A DNA stretch of 64,000 bases from JAEZBP01 sp963832725 (GCA_963832725.1 CAWHVG010000003.1:682001-746000), one strand, 5' to 3'. Shown: positions 24,500 through 35,194, numbered from the stretch's first letter. Translations and numbers: made by a program. Notes: generated by a model from the sequence alone, not told the origin.

Positions 24500-25969
24500 G
24501 TGGCAACGACGGATTCCGAGAAGGACGAGGAGATGAAGGCCCGCGACGCGGAGGACGAAGCCGCGGAGGCGTCCGAAGCCGAAGAGAGCGCGGAGCACGA
24601 GGCCGAGGGCTCCGACGACGAGGGCTCCGACGACGAGGGCTCCGACGACGAGGGCTCCGACGACGAGGGCTCCGACGACGAGGGCTCCGACGACGAGGGC
24701 TCCGACGACGACGGCTCCGACGACGAGGGCTCCGACGACGAGGGCTCCGACGACGAGGGCTCCGACGACGAGGGCTCCGACGACGAGGGCTCCGACGACG
24801 AGGGCTCCGACGACGAGGGCTCCGACGACGAGGGCTCCGACGACGAGGGCTCTCGCGCGTCCGACTCGAGCGCAAAGCGCTCGGGCAAGGGCCGCCGCCG
24901 CAAGAAGGACGGGATGACCGCCGGCGCTCGCTTGGCCGCAGCGAAGGCGGCGAAGGCAGCTCGGAAGGCGGCGAAGCGCGGCAAGGAGAAGAAGGAGCAG
25001 GATCCGGTCGCGCAGGTCCGAGAGAGCGCGCTGGCCCACCAGGTCGAGCAGGCGGGCAGTTGGGCGAAGCAGAACCGCACCATGGTCCTCGCCGCCGTGG
25101 CCGTGATCGCGCTGGCCTTCGCTGGGTGGTTGGGCTTCCGCTACCACACCGAGGAGCAGGCCCAGGCGGCCGCGACGCTCCTCGAGGACGCCGTCGAGAT
25201 CGCCGACGCGCCGATCGTGGCAGAAGAAGAGGGCGAGGACGCGTCCAGCGAGAGCACGGACGACGAGGACGCGCCGCCGACCTTCGCCACCGAGCAGGCG
25301 CGCGCCGAGGCCGCGCTCGCGGCCTACCAGCAGGTCCTGTCGCAGTACCCCGACTCGGCGGCGGCGCCGTGGGCGCGGCTCGGCGAGGCAAAGGCGCTCT
25401 TCCAGCTCGGCCGGTACGACGAGGCCCGAGCGAGCTACGACCGAGCCATCCAGGAGGGTGGCGACGACGACGCCATCGTCTCGCAGGCGCTGGAGAGCAA
25501 GGGCTTCACCTACGAGGCCGAGGAGAAGTGGGACGAGGCGCTGGGGGTCTACCAGGAGCTCGCCCGAGTCGACGACGGTCGCTTCGATTCGGTCGCCAAG
25601 TACGACATGGCGCGGATGTACATGATCAAGGGCGAGCGGGACCGGGCCACGGAGACGCTGCGCGAGGTCGTCGACCATCTGCAGCAGGCCGAGGACAACG
25701 AAGACGAACAGGACTTCCAATACGTCCTGGCCCAGGCGCAGCTCCGGCTTCGTGAGCTCGATCCCTCGGCCGTGACCGCGCCGCCGCCCTCGCTCGGCGG
25801 CGGCATGGGCGGCGCCCCCGGTGGTGGCATCGGCGGCGCACCCGGCGGCGCTGGCCCCGGTGGCAACCTGACGCCGGAGCAGATCCAGGAGCTCATCCGT
25901 CGCTTCCAGCAGCAGGGCGCTGGCGGTGCTGGCGGCGGTGCGGGTGGTGCCGGCGGCGGAGCCGAGTAG
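24500..25969 (+). CDS. YfgM-like inner-membrane TPR protein with (GSDDE)16 acidic tract
   Basis: 489 residues. The GTG at 24500 is preferred over one at 24473 because GGAGAG lies 7-8 bases upstream. Residues 1-36 are acidic, 37-116 are sixteen GSDDE repeats (one GSDDD), and a basic stretch follows (GKGRRRKKDGMTAG, AAKAAKAARKAAKRGKEKKE). A single membrane helix (MVLAAVAVIALAFAGWLGF) near residue 195 leads to a periplasmic TPR domain (ALAAYQQVLSQYPDSAAAPWARLGEAKALF and following). The C-terminus is Gly/Pro-rich. The anchor-plus-TPR layout and the position 6 bp before bamB match yfgM-bamB of E. coli, where YfgM is a SecYEG-associated periplasmic chaperone partner. The acidic/basic cytoplasmic region is an addition. 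Confidence 0.75.
   Translation: MATTDSEKDEEMKARDAEDEAAEASEAEESAEHEAEGSDDEGSDDEGSDDEGSDDEGSDDEGSDDEGSDDDGSDDEGSDDEGSDDEGSDDEGSDDEGSDDEGSDDEGSDDEGSDDEGSRASDSSAKRSGKGRRRKKDGMTAGARLAAAKAAKAARKAAKRGKEKKEQDPVAQVRESALAHQVEQAGSWAKQNRTMVLAAVAVIALAFAGWLGFRYHTEEQAQAAATLLEDAVEIADAPIVAEEEGEDASSESTDDEDAPPTFATEQARAEAALAAYQQVLSQYPDSAAAPWARLGEAKALFQLGRYDEARASYDRAIQEGGDDDAIVSQALESKGFTYEAEEKWDEALGVYQELARVDDGRFDSVAKYDMARMYMIKGERDRATETLREVVDHLQQAEDNEDEQDFQYVLAQAQLRLRELDPSAVTAPPPSLGGGMGGAPGGGIGGAPGGAGPGGNLTPEQIQELIRRFQQQGAGGAGGGAGGAGGGAE
24608..24847 (+). repeat. Sixteen 15-bp tandem repeats encoding GSDDE
   Basis: Sixteen in-frame 15-bp units (GGC TCC GAC GAC GAG), identical except for one GAG-to-GAC change in unit 7. 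Near-perfect identity at the DNA level implies recent slippage expansion or gene conversion. Confidence 0.95.
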
Positions 25970-25975
25970 CCCTTC

Positions 25976-27163
25976 ATGGCGCGCCCGCTGATCGTCATCG
26001 TGCTCGCGGCCGTGCTGAGCGGATGCGGCCTGCTCGGCGGCGGCGGGCTCGGGTGGCTCTCCGGTGGCGGCGGCTCAGCGGGTGATCGCGTCAGCGGTCG
26101 CACCGTGCAGGTTCGCTGGCGCCAGCAGATCGCCTCCGACTACGAGGCCGCCTTCATCCCCGTCGAGCACAGCACCCCCGCGCTCGATCCGGCGCACGAT
26201 CGGGTCTACGTGGGCTCGAGCGCGGGCAAGCTCTGGGCGATGACCGGCGGTGGCGGCCGCTTGTACAGCTACGACGCGGGCGCCGGGATCATGGCGCCTC
26301 TCACGCTCGATACTCAGGCCGACGAGCTCTACCTGGCGACCGAAGACGGCGTGCTGCACATGCTCACCGCCTCCAGTGGCGAGCTGCGATGGCGGGTCGA
26401 GGTCGGCGGATTGGTCAGCCAGCCGCCGGTTCTCACCGATGATGCCGTCTACGTGGTGACCGACTCCGACGTGGTCACCGCCGTGGCCCGGGAGAACGGG
26501 GAGGCGCTCTGGCGCTATCGCCGCGACGCGCCCGAGGGGTTCTTCGTCAGCGGCCACGCCGGGCTGATGCTGCACGAGGGGAACCTCTACACCGGCTTCA
26601 CCGCGGGGATCGTGGTCGCGCTCGACGCGTCGGACGGGAGCTTGCTCTGGGAGCGCGACACTTCAGTGGAGCTCGAGCCGGGGCCGGACGGCCCGCCGCG
26701 CTTCGCGGACGTGGACACCACGCCCACCATCGTCGACGACACGGTCTACGCCGCTTCCTTCGCTGGCGGGCTGTACGCGCTCGAGATCGACAGCGGCACG
26801 GTCCGCTGGCGCGACGAAGCGGTCACCGGCGTCATCGCCATCGAGCCTGCGAGCGAGCGCCTCTTGGTCCTCTCGTCGGGCGACCTGGGCGTCGTGTGCT
26901 TCGACCGGATCGATCGCGAGACCGTCTGGCAGAAGCGCATCCCGCGCGGCGCGCCGGCGGAGCCGCTGGTAGCCGACGACCTCGTGCTCGTCGGTGAGAG
27001 CCAGGGAGGCTTCGTCACCTTGGCGCTGCAGACCGGCCACGAGCTCGGCCGGATCGAGACCGGTCACGGCTTCACGGCGCGGCCCAGCGTGGCGGCGGGC
27101 CGTGGGTTCGTGATGTCGAACGGTGGCGCGCTCTACGCGTTCGCACTGCCGGGCGCTCGCTGA
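25976..27163 (+). CDS. bamB: BamB-like outer-membrane assembly lipoprotein (PQQ-type beta-propeller)
   Basis: 395 residues; lipobox VLSGCG puts the lipidated Cys at residue 17. After a Gly-rich linker the protein is built of propeller blades with PQQ-type motifs: DRVYVGSSAGKLWAM, GELRWRVEVGG, GEALWRYRRDAPEG, DGSLLWERDTSV, GTVRWRDEAV and ETVWQKRIP. Length and blade count fit BamB, the BAM-complex lipoprotein that helps insert beta-barrels into the outer membrane. The yfgM-like gene immediately upstream strengthens the call. Other PQQ-propeller lipoproteins (for example the one at 58456) show that fold alone is not proof. The downstream gene in enterobacteria (der) is not present; an insertion sequence follows instead. 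Confidence 0.82.
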   Translation: MARPLIVIVLAAVLSGCGLLGGGGLGWLSGGGGSAGDRVSGRTVQVRWRQQIASDYEAAFIPVEHSTPALDPAHDRVYVGSSAGKLWAMTGGGGRLYSYDAGAGIMAPLTLDTQADELYLATEDGVLHMLTASSGELRWRVEVGGLVSQPPVLTDDAVYVVTDSDVVTAVARENGEALWRYRRDAPEGFFVSGHAGLMLHEGNLYTGFTAGIVVALDASDGSLLWERDTSVELEPGPDGPPRFADVDTTPTIVDDTVYAASFAGGLYALEIDSGTVRWRDEAVTGVIAIEPASERLLVLSSGDLGVVCFDRIDRETVWQKRIPRGAPAEPLVADDLVLVGESQGGFVTLALQTGHELGRIETGHGFTARPSVAAGRGFVMSNGGALYAFALPGAR

Positions 27164-27302
27164 CGCGAGCCCGCGCTTCGACCCGTCGAGGATGCCGCTT
27201 CGCCAGCAGCTCGGAGCGAGCTCCGGAACCGAGCCGCGGGCGCCAAGCGAGTCGAGCCCGCGAGTCGAGCCCGCGAGAGCGCTCGCTGACGCGAGCCCGC
27301 GC
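27153..27302. repeat. 3' end of bamB duplicated downstream
   Basis: A 24-bp sequence covering the last codons, stop codon and following bases of bamB (27153-27176) recurs exactly at 27279-27302. Between them are further short repeats (GCGAGTCGAGCCC twice). The 27164-27487 gap otherwise holds no gene; its last part (27460-27487) is notably A/T-rich. Confidence 0.8.
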
Positions 27303-27487
27303 AAGTCGTCCCCGCGAGCGAGCTGCGGTGGGCCAGGCGACGGCGAGCCGGTCTTGTTCGTCGACACGGGCCCGGCCGCTGGTACGAGCCGGCGTCGATG
27401 TGCCCATGTATGTGCCGCGGACGTCGGCCGAAACGCTGCGTACGCGGACCGCGTACTTCGCAGAAGATGGATTATGTAAACTGGCTG

Positions 27488-29359
27488 GGGGTGTGGTTCT
27501 AAATATGCGCAATCATTAGATAAGCTGGCGATTTGGCGCGTCGAACACACGCCTCCTGCGGGCTCTGACTCGCCAGAGTTCGAGCTGCGAAGGAGCTGCC
27601 GGCCGCTGCCCGGTTTCGGCGCTATGCGCTGCGGCGGCGGGCGACGGACTCGTCGATGACCTGGACGGACTTGCGCAGTGGCTTGAGCGTGCGGCGCATC
27701 GCGGGCTCCCAGCGATCGCTCATCTGAAGCGCGCGCAGTTGCAGGACCTCGTTGCCGGTCTTGGGCTTCCAGCGCGAGCCCGCCCGGCGCATGCGCAACG
27801 ACACCAGGGTCTTGCACGTGGCCTCGACCGTGCCGCTGCCGATCGGCAGCCCGCGGGCTCTCGCTGCGGCGTAGTCCATGCGCGCGAGTCGCGCTTCGAT
27901 GTACCGGACCGCGTCGCCCACGGGTCGGCGGCCGCTCTCGTCCTCGGCGTGCAACAGCCCGGCCTCGCGAAGTCGGTCTACGACGCCCTGAGCGCCGCCC
28001 GGCTCCTCGAGAAGCTGCTGGCGGCACGCTCGATACGACCCGGGGTCCCAGCGCTCGCGCTGCTCGAGCAAGCGTGCGGCGGCGGCCACGTACTCGAGTG
28101 CATGCCACGCGTCGACCAGCTGCACGACCGCCACCCCGAGGCTCGTCTTGTTCAGGAAGCGCTCGAACATCCGCCACAGCTCCGGCGCGCCGTCGGCCAG
28201 GAGCACGACCTGCATGTCCGGTCGCTTGGTCCTCAGCGCGCGCACATCGTCGCGCAGGCGCTCCATGAGCCGGTGGACGTCGCGATGCGTGACGGCGTCG
28301 ATGCTGTCGGGCGCGGGCGGCATGCGCCCGTAGCGGATTCGTGTGGAGCGCATTGCCGGCCGCGTCGTGCATCGAGACCGTGGCGCAGTAGGCCATGCGG
28401 TAGTTGCGCTCGATGACCGGCGGCGGCGTCTCCGCGGCGACGAGCTCGATCTCGCGCAGCGCGGCCTCGGTCCGGCGGCTGAGCTTCGTAGGCCGACGCA
28501 CGGCGTCGACTCGGGCTTGCTCTTCGGCGCCGAGCTTGACCGGGGCCGCTGCGCGTTTCGGCGAGGGCTCCTCCATCGGCACCGCCACGCGATCGATCGC
28601 GACGCTGATCGACATCGCCTCCGCCGGTACGTCGGTCGCTTCGATCAGGCTCGCCTCGATGTCGCTCCGCCGGCTGACGTAGGCCGCCCCGACCGCGTGC
28701 CCCACCCGCTCGAAGCTGCTCCGCGAGTACGGCAGGCGGAGCAGCTCGGCGCTGGTCTCCTGCGCCTCTCGCGAGGTGCCTTGAGCGAGCAGATGCGCCA
28801 TCGCCCGCGCCGCCCGCGGGAGCCAGCGCCGATCGACGACACCGGCGCGCTGGCCGACCACGTCGAGCGTCGGCCCCGTCCGCGCCCCGACTTCGCGATA
28901 GAGCGTGCGGTCCACGGTCACCGGGCCCGCGAGCGTCCCGTACGTGCGCTCGGCCCGATGCACCCGCCGGTAGTCCTTGCCCCAGACCCGGATGAACGGC
29001 GTGTCGATGTCGAGGCTCGTCAGCGCCGCCTGATGCACCGCCGACTCCACTTCCGCGATGCGCGTCGCGACCTCTTCCTCGAAGGCCTCGTAGTCCACCG
29101 ACTCGCCGCCCGCCCTCCCTCGCTGAACCATGGCGTCGGCGAGCTCGAGCACAGCCGTCATCTTCGCCACCAGCGGTGCGAGGTAGGGTCGTTCCGCGAT
29201 CCAGGTCGTGTCCATCGAAAGCTCCTTCCGATGGACCCAACACCGGGCAACTCGCCCAAATTCCCGCGGAAATATTCCGGGGCCTCCTGCCGGGCCGAAT
29301 CGCCAACCATCTCAACTGGTTACGCCTCGTGAGGCTGCGCAGAACGAGATCCACACCCC
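27488..29359 (-). mobile_element. ISKra4-family insertion sequence, about 1.87 kb
   Basis: Terminal inverted repeats are seen: GGGGTGTGGTTCT at 27488-27500 and its complement with one mismatch (GGGGTGTGGATCT) at 29347-29359. Both ends are flanked by the direct repeat TGGCTG (27482-27487 and 29360-29365), consistent with a target-site duplication. Inside lies one frameshifted transposase gene on the minus strand. The direct repeat and the inverted repeat were located by eye, so the exact ends may be off by a few bases; homology extends slightly outward (ACTGGCTGG against ACCAGCCAG). Confidence 0.7.
27622..29215 (-). CDS. ISKra4-family transposase (one frame shift)
   Basis: The reading frame begins at 29215 (MDTTWIAERPYLAPLVAKM) and carries the N-terminal half (FIRVWGKDYRRVHRAERTYG; RTLYREVGARTG; RNYRMAYCATVSMHDAAGNALHT). 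Near 28336 it must shift +1 to continue as IRYGRMPPAPDSIDAV, VVLLADGAPELWRMFERFL, VVQLVDAWHALEYVAAAA and ARGLPIGSGTVEATCKTLV, ending SLRMRRAGSRWKPKTGNEV. The DGAPELW, DxWHALEY and IGSGxVEATCKxLV blocks are diagnostic for ISKra4 transposases and include the DDE residues. About 530 residues in total. Programmed shifting is not typical of the family; the shift may be an artefact (see findings), in which case the element could be active. Confidence 0.85.
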
Positions 29360-29365
29360 TGGCTG

Positions 29366-29655
29366 GTTCAGTTCAGGGGAACCATGCAACGCCCCTCCGC
29401 GATCCGATTCGCCAGGTGCGCCAGGTGCGCCAGGTGCGCTGCGCTGGACGGCGCGCTACTCGGTGTTCCCAGACGCGACGGTGCCGGTGCCTCGGTCGAG
29501 CAGGCCCCCGGTCGCGCCGCTGCCGACGAGGTCGTGCGAGGAGGCGTCCGTGGGCGTCGTAGCATCGCTGGTGGAGGCGTCCGTGGGCGGCAGACAGCAA
29601 CTTCTGTGGATCATCCCCCGGGTTCGAGTCCTCGACAGCGAGGAGCGGACCATCG
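29366..29655. other. Non-coding stretch between IS and regulator gene
   Basis: Contains three tandem CCAGGTGCG units near 29415-29440. A 65-codon minus-strand frame with a Thr/Asp-rich segment (PPTDASTSDATTPTDASS) resembles a lipoprotein linker but has no start signal or domain. It could be a remnant of a gene cut by the IS. Confidence 0.4.
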
Positions 29656-32550
29656 CTACGTGGGATCCGACGTCGCGATCGCTGCGGCGTGCGCGGCCAG
29701 CCGCGGGAAGTCACCTCGCCGCGCGAGCGCTTCGGCCTCCTGGGCGCGTGTACGGGCTGCTTCCAGCTCTCCGGCATCATCGAGGCACTCGGCGAGGACG
29801 ATCAACGCCTCGGCCCGTGGTCGCCAGGCGCGCAGCGCTTCGGTCGCTCGCAGCCCCGCCCGCGCATGGGTGAGCGCCTCCCGCGAACGCTCGACGCGAC
29901 GCTCGAGACGAGCCAGCGCGACCGACACGGGACCGAGGTAGACGCCCGGATAGGCGAACACCGCGTGGCGCTCCACATGGGGCCGAAGGATTCCGCAAGA
30001 GCCGCTCGGCCTGGGTGACCGACAGATGGGTCGCCGCGTCCTGCGCGAGCAGACAGAGGCTCGGGAGGCGGAGAATCCGCGGGCGCTCCAAGTCGGGTTC
30101 GGCGAAGAGGGCGTTCAGCTGGTTCGCCCGGCCGGCGGCCCCCTCCGGATCGTCATCGGCGATCAGAATCGACGCGACCTGCCAGAAGATGGTGCGGGGA
30201 TGGCGACGGCGCCCTTCGTGGACCGTGCTCCTCAGCGCTCGGAGCCCCCCGCTCGAGCGTGCGACGAAGAAGCGGTGGAGGAACGTCAGCCCGGCGGCAT
30301 TCGGGTTGGCCGTCTCCGCCAGCTGCGCGACATAGGCCTCGACGCGTCGCTCGAGCTCGGCGAGCGGCGCCCTCAACTGGGCCATCGCCACGGGAAGCAT
30401 GCCGCCTCGCAGGGGGTGGCGGACCGCCTCCATGAGCGCCTCGCACTCGTCCACCGCGCGGTCGAGGGTGCCTGCGGCGCCGCAGGTCAGTGTCGCGGTG
30501 ACCTGGAGCAGACGCGCCGCCAGCTCCACGTCGCGCCGCCTGGCCTGCTGGGCGGACGACAGGAGCCGCGTGGCTTCGCGCAGCGCGCGCTCGCCATCCG
30601 GATCGAGTTGCGAGACCGTGAACTCGGCGAGCGTGCGAAGCAGACGCGCCGGCCGGCCAATCGGCTCCTCCGCGCGGGCGCGGTCGAGGAGAGCGCCCGC
30701 GCCCTCGTGCTCGTCCGTCCAGAAGGCGATCATGGCCAGGTGGGAGAGCAGCTGCGCGCGCAGATCGTGTGCGTCGTTCGGCAAGCGCTCGAGCGCCCGC
30801 TCCATCCACTCGCGGTCTTCGCGCTCGCCGGTGTTCGTTCGCCCGCTGTACATCACCAGCCCGCGCCCGAGCGCGACCTCGGCGAGCAAGCGCGGCTCCG
30901 AGGAGCGCTCCGCGAGCTGCCACGCCTCGGCGAGCGTCCTCTCCGCGTCGAGTCGATCACCCGCCCAGATCCGAGCGCGCGCGAGGCGGAGGAACATCGC
31001 CACGCCGGGCTCTCCTCGCAGTCTCTCCGGCGGCGCCGTGTCGACGGCAATCTGGAGGAAACGGGCCACTTCGGCGTGAGCGTGGCGACGCTCTGCGTGC
31101 TCGGTCGCCGCGCAGGCCCGCTCGAAGACGCCCGCGTCACGCGCCCCCTTCGCCGAGCCGACCGCGTGGCGAAGGGCCAGCGCGGCCGTCACCGCCGGGT
31201 CGCCGGTGGGCGCCTGCTCCACGAAGCGCAACAGCCGCGCGTGCAGCTCTCGGCGCTCTTCGGGGCTGCGTCCCTGGGCCGCCCGCTCGGCCAGAAGCGG
31301 GTGAGACACCGTGAGCGAGTCGTCAATCCGTCGTATGAGGCCCTCACGTTCGAGGACGCGAACGGCGGGGGCATCGGCCTCGACCAGCTCCGCCAACGCT
31401 GCGTCACGGATGGGCCGGCCATGCAGCGCCATCAGCGAGAGCAGCCGGCGCTCGGCCTCGCCACAGTGCGCGAGCCGGTGGTCGAGCAACGCCTCGAGGC
31501 CGGCGGGAAGCGGCTCGTCGGGGCCCCCGCGTCGCTGGGACAGCTCGAGCACGAAGTAGGGGTTCCCGCCCGTCCGACACGTGAGCCGGCGCGCATGGTC
31601 CGTGCTCACGTGCGGCTGCACCCGGCGAACCAAGCGTTCGACGTCCTCCGCACTCAGCCCGTGCAGCCGAAGTGAGCGCACTCGGGCCATGCTCGGCCAC
31701 GGCCACTTCGGCATCTCATCGGGCCGCACCGTGCCGATCAGGAGGGCATCCACGCTGCCGGACGCGAGCAAGAAGCCCAAGAGCTCCAGCGAGCTGCGAT
31801 CCCACCAGTGCAGGTCCTCGAGGCCGAGGCAGAGTCGCCCGCGAGCGGCGCGTCCGGCGAGCCCGCGCTCGAGCCGCGCGAACAAACGGAACCGGGCCGT
31901 GGGATCGTCGGGGGCGTCGGGGACCTGGTCGGGCGCGAGCATCTCACCCGCCGCGATCTCCAGCCGCTCGAAGATCTGAACCCAGGGCCACAGCGGCGGC
32001 ATCCCCGCCTCTTTGGAGGTCCGCGCGACGGCGACGCGTGCGGCGGGCCGCTCGGACGAAAACGCCTCTAGGAGGGTCGTCTTCCCCATCCCCGCCTCCC
32101 CCTCGAGGAGGACGAGGCGGAGACCGGATCCTCCCAGGCGTCACGCAGCCAGCGCAGCTCGTCGGCGCGACCGAGCATCTCCTCGCGCGTCCCGCTCTCG
32201 ACCGACACCTCGCCGACGAAGCGGTAGCCGCGGCCGCGCACCGTGGCGATCCATCGGGGCGGGTCGCCGTCGTCGCACAGGGCACGACGGGCCCCACGCA
32301 CCGCCTGGTTGATGGAGGACTGCGTGACCGTCTCCTCGGGCCACACGGTCTCGAGCAGCTCGTCGCGGGGCACGACCCGGTCTCGATGCTCGATCAGGTA
32401 GGCCAGGAGCGTCCGAACCCGAGGCTGAGCCGGCCGTAGCTCTCCACCACGCGTCAACTCCTGCGCCGCGAGGTCGAGCTCGAAGGCGCCGAATCGATAA
32501 CGAGGTGAGGACGACGGCGAGCCGCACGGCGCGGATCCGCGATAGCGCAT
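29656..32550 (-). CDS. Winged-helix transcriptional regulator fused to ATPase and helical repeats (two frame shifts)
   Basis: The ATG at 32550 begins an OmpR/BTAD-type winged-helix domain (FGAFELDLAAQELTRGGE, LAYLIEHRDRVVPRDELLETVW, VRGRGYRFVGEV). One missing base near 32119, in a G run, is needed to join it to the ATPase domain: LVLLEGEAGMGKTTLLEAF (Walker A), CLGLEDLHWWDRSSLELLG (Walker B), LLIGTVRPDEM. Some 500 residues of helical repeats follow. An extra base near 29974 shifts the last 105 codons (VERHAVFAYPGVYLGPVSVALARLERR). The two shifts cancel, so the full span is a multiple of three. The architecture is that of large MalT/LAL-like or SARP-type regulators, where the ATPase gates DNA binding. 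The ligand is unknown. Confidence 0.75.
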
Positions 32551-32622
32551 CGCGGGAGACTGCCATTGCCGTGAGGTGGACGGAACTGCCCTCGTCGACG
32601 GTCGCGAGCGAAACCACCGACG

Positions 32623-35194
32623 TCAGTGCGGCGCCGGGTCGGGCTCGTCGGCCACGGCGTAGATCGCGCTCACGTCCGTGTAAGGCTCGTCGGGCTCGGG
32701 ATTTAGACAGACGCTTCCATCGATCTGCTCGAACGCGAGCGGGATCATGGCGCGTTCCGCCAGGCGCAAGCGCGTCTCCCGCATGCGCAGCGTGCTCGGC
32801 GTGTCGAGAGGCAGGCGGACGAGATCCTGGCCACGGGTGCCCAGGAGCCCGGCGTAGACATCGTCGATGCCCGGCACGAACGCGCTGTGGACCATGAAAT
32901 AGTGTCGAATCTGCTCCGTGCTCACCAACGTGAGCTGCGGCGCTTCCCGCTCACGCCGCGCGAACGCGCGCCCGATTTGGCTCCGAACCCGCTCGCCTTT
33001 CGCTAGCGTGATCATCTCCGCCAGCACTCGCGGTTGCCGGTCGGGCTGGCGCTCGAGCAGATGCTCGGCCAAGCGCATCATCCTGAGCGCCGTCCGGGCG
33101 TCGGGATCCGGGGCCTCCGCTTCCGCGAGGAACACCACCGCCTCCACGTGACCGTCGTCCAGCACACCGAGCGCGGTCGACATCGGGTCCTCGTCCGCCC
33201 GGATCCGAAGGCGCCCTGCCCTCGGCAACGCCGCCCCTTCCGGTCCGAGCTCGATGTCCGCGCGTTCGAGCGCGTGGCCCAGGCGCTCGAGCGCGCCGCT
33301 CTCCTCGCTGCATGCGAGCACGACACGGACCCCCGCCCGAAGCTCCGCCAGGCGTGAGACCAGGCTTGCCACCGAGTCGCCGTAGCCGATCACCAAGACG
33401 CTCTCGGGCGGGGGCAGCGGGCTCCCGATCGAGGGCCCCTCCGCGTCGGGCGTGAGCTCCGGCAAGACGGGCAGCGGCCCACCGACCAGCTCGCGCGCGA
33501 GCGCACGGACCGGTTGATACGTCTCCGCCACGCCGATGAGACCGCGCAGCGCGGCGACCGGCACGCGGCCAGCTCGCGCTCCCAGCGCCTCCAGCCGGGG
33601 GTCGGCCGGCGCGGCATGCGGGTTCATCCATGGGACCAAGCCGTCCATCGGCACGAGATGGTGTGGGCTCGCGTCGGGCCGGCTCGCTCCGAGGAAAACG
33701 CCCGCCAGGGTGACGCGGTGACGTTCCGCCAGCTCCGCCAGTATCGCGAACGGTACGCACCCCCCCTCGTCGCCGCGCGCCGCCAGCTCTTCGAGCTCGG
33801 AGCCGTCGACGTAGACGTGGGTGTAGAGCTCCGATCCCTCGGCGGTGAGCAGGAACCCGTAGAGCCGCTCGACGCCCGGCACGAGCAGATGGTGGAGCAA
33901 GAAAAGGCCCAGAAACCACGGCACGTCGACCGGAAAGGTGTTCGCTTCGTCGAGACTGAGCGCGCAGAACGTCGGATAGTGACGGCTCGAGAGGAGCTCC
34001 ACGAAGACATGCGCGTGCGGGTTCTGCTCGCGGAACGCGGCCAGCGCGGCCAGCGTGATGGCGTCCGCGTCGTCACCGGCGCCCCGATCGCCGAGGAGGA
34101 TGGCCCGCTTCGCGTTCCCGGCACCGATCCGGGCCAGCGACGCGGCGTCGCTCCCGTCGCCAGCCCGATACACCACCCAGCGCATCTTCGGCTCGTAGAG
34201 GACCGCCGGCGGGTCGCGATCGGGCCCGAGGAGCGCCATCCGAGGCAGCCGCCAGGGCCTCGGAACGGAGGATCCGTAGACGAGCCAGCGCCAGGCCTTG
34301 CGGAGGTTGTCTCGCGTATCGCTTCGGTTTTTCGAGTAGATACGGACGAATTCTCGAACGAGGATCTCGCTCTGCGCGATGGGGCCGATGACCACCGTGT
34401 GCCCACGGTAGCCGACTTGGCGCCGCCGTTCGGCCCGGACCACCTGCTCGACCACGTTGGTCCCGATGCCGATGACGAAGGAGATGATGAAGACGCCGGT
34501 GATGGTCAGGACCAGCGAGAACACGCCGATGACCGGGTGCACACGGAGGTTCGCCACGAGGTTTCCGGGATCCTCGAGCTGACGAAAGGACCACCACATC
34601 CGCTCCCAGAAACCATCCGACGAGGCCGAGGTTCGAGCGGTAACGTCTTGGCCCGAAAGGCAATTCTCGGTACCCGGATCGCACGCGTCCGGGATCCCGT
34701 CGTAGTCGTGCGGGATGTGGAGCTGGCTCAGGGTGACGGCGGTGACGAACGCCAGCGAGGCCACGGCGACGGTGACCAGGCCGAATTGCTGGAGCTGCTC
34801 GCGGCGGGTGAGGATGGAGTAGAGGTCGGAGGCCAGCTCACGGGCGAAGCGCAGCAACACCAGGAGCCGGCTCAGCCGCATGAGCGTCAGCCAGAGCAGG
34901 TGGTGGTGCAGGACGTGCTCGAGCGGCAGGAAGCTGAGGAACGCCGCCGCGTCGACGAAGAGGAAGACGACCTCGACGACGCCGACCTCGCGCGCTCGGA
35001 GACGACGAATCGTCAGTGGCACACGGACGGCCAGCTCGGCTCCGAAGGCCAGCAGGAAGAAGCGGTCGCAGAACCGGCTCGACCTGATAGGGCAGCACCG
35101 AGACGATGATCAGCGTGACGAGCAGGACGCGGATCACCCGCGACTCGAGCAACTCGCCGAGCCGGACGAGCAGGCGGGAGCCGCGGGTGCTCAT
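32623..35194 (-). CDS. CASTOR/POLLUX-like ion channel with two RCK (TrkA-N) domains (one frame shift)
   Basis: ATG at 35194, overlapping the stop of the upstream regulator gene by 4 bases (ATGA). The first helix (VIRVLLVTLIIVSVLPYQVE) is in one frame; after an extra base near 35080 the protein continues FFLLAFGAELAVRVPL and through several helices (VVEVVFLFVDAAAFLSFL, LTLMRLSRLLVLLRF, FGLVTVAVASLAFVTAVTL). An extracytoplasmic loop contains HDYDGIPDACDPGTENC, then the pore-side helix FSLVLTITGVFIISFVIGIGTNVVEQ. Two nucleotide-binding RCK domains follow (HTVVIGPIAQSEILVREFV; SVLVIGYGDSVASLVSRLAEL). This layout matches bacterial homologues of plant CASTOR/POLLUX and gated K+ or Ca2+ channels. 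Ion selectivity cannot be read from the sequence. Confidence 0.75.

Noticed and set aside
24218..25720. Minus-strand frame with VVGAL repeats
   Set aside because: It is the antisense of the GSDDE repeat tract.
28330..28345. Programmed frameshift in the ISKra4 transposase
   Set aside because: No slippery heptamer or structure stands out, and the window has many unrelated one-base insertions of the same sense.
29621..29640. GGTTCGAGTCC, like the T arm of a tRNA
   Set aside because: The flanking bases do not pair as a T stem and no acceptor, D or anticodon arm was found upstream.
29456..29653. 65-codon minus-strand frame with a Thr/Asp-rich segment
   Set aside because: No ribosome binding site or recognised domain; may be a gene remnant but not enough to call.
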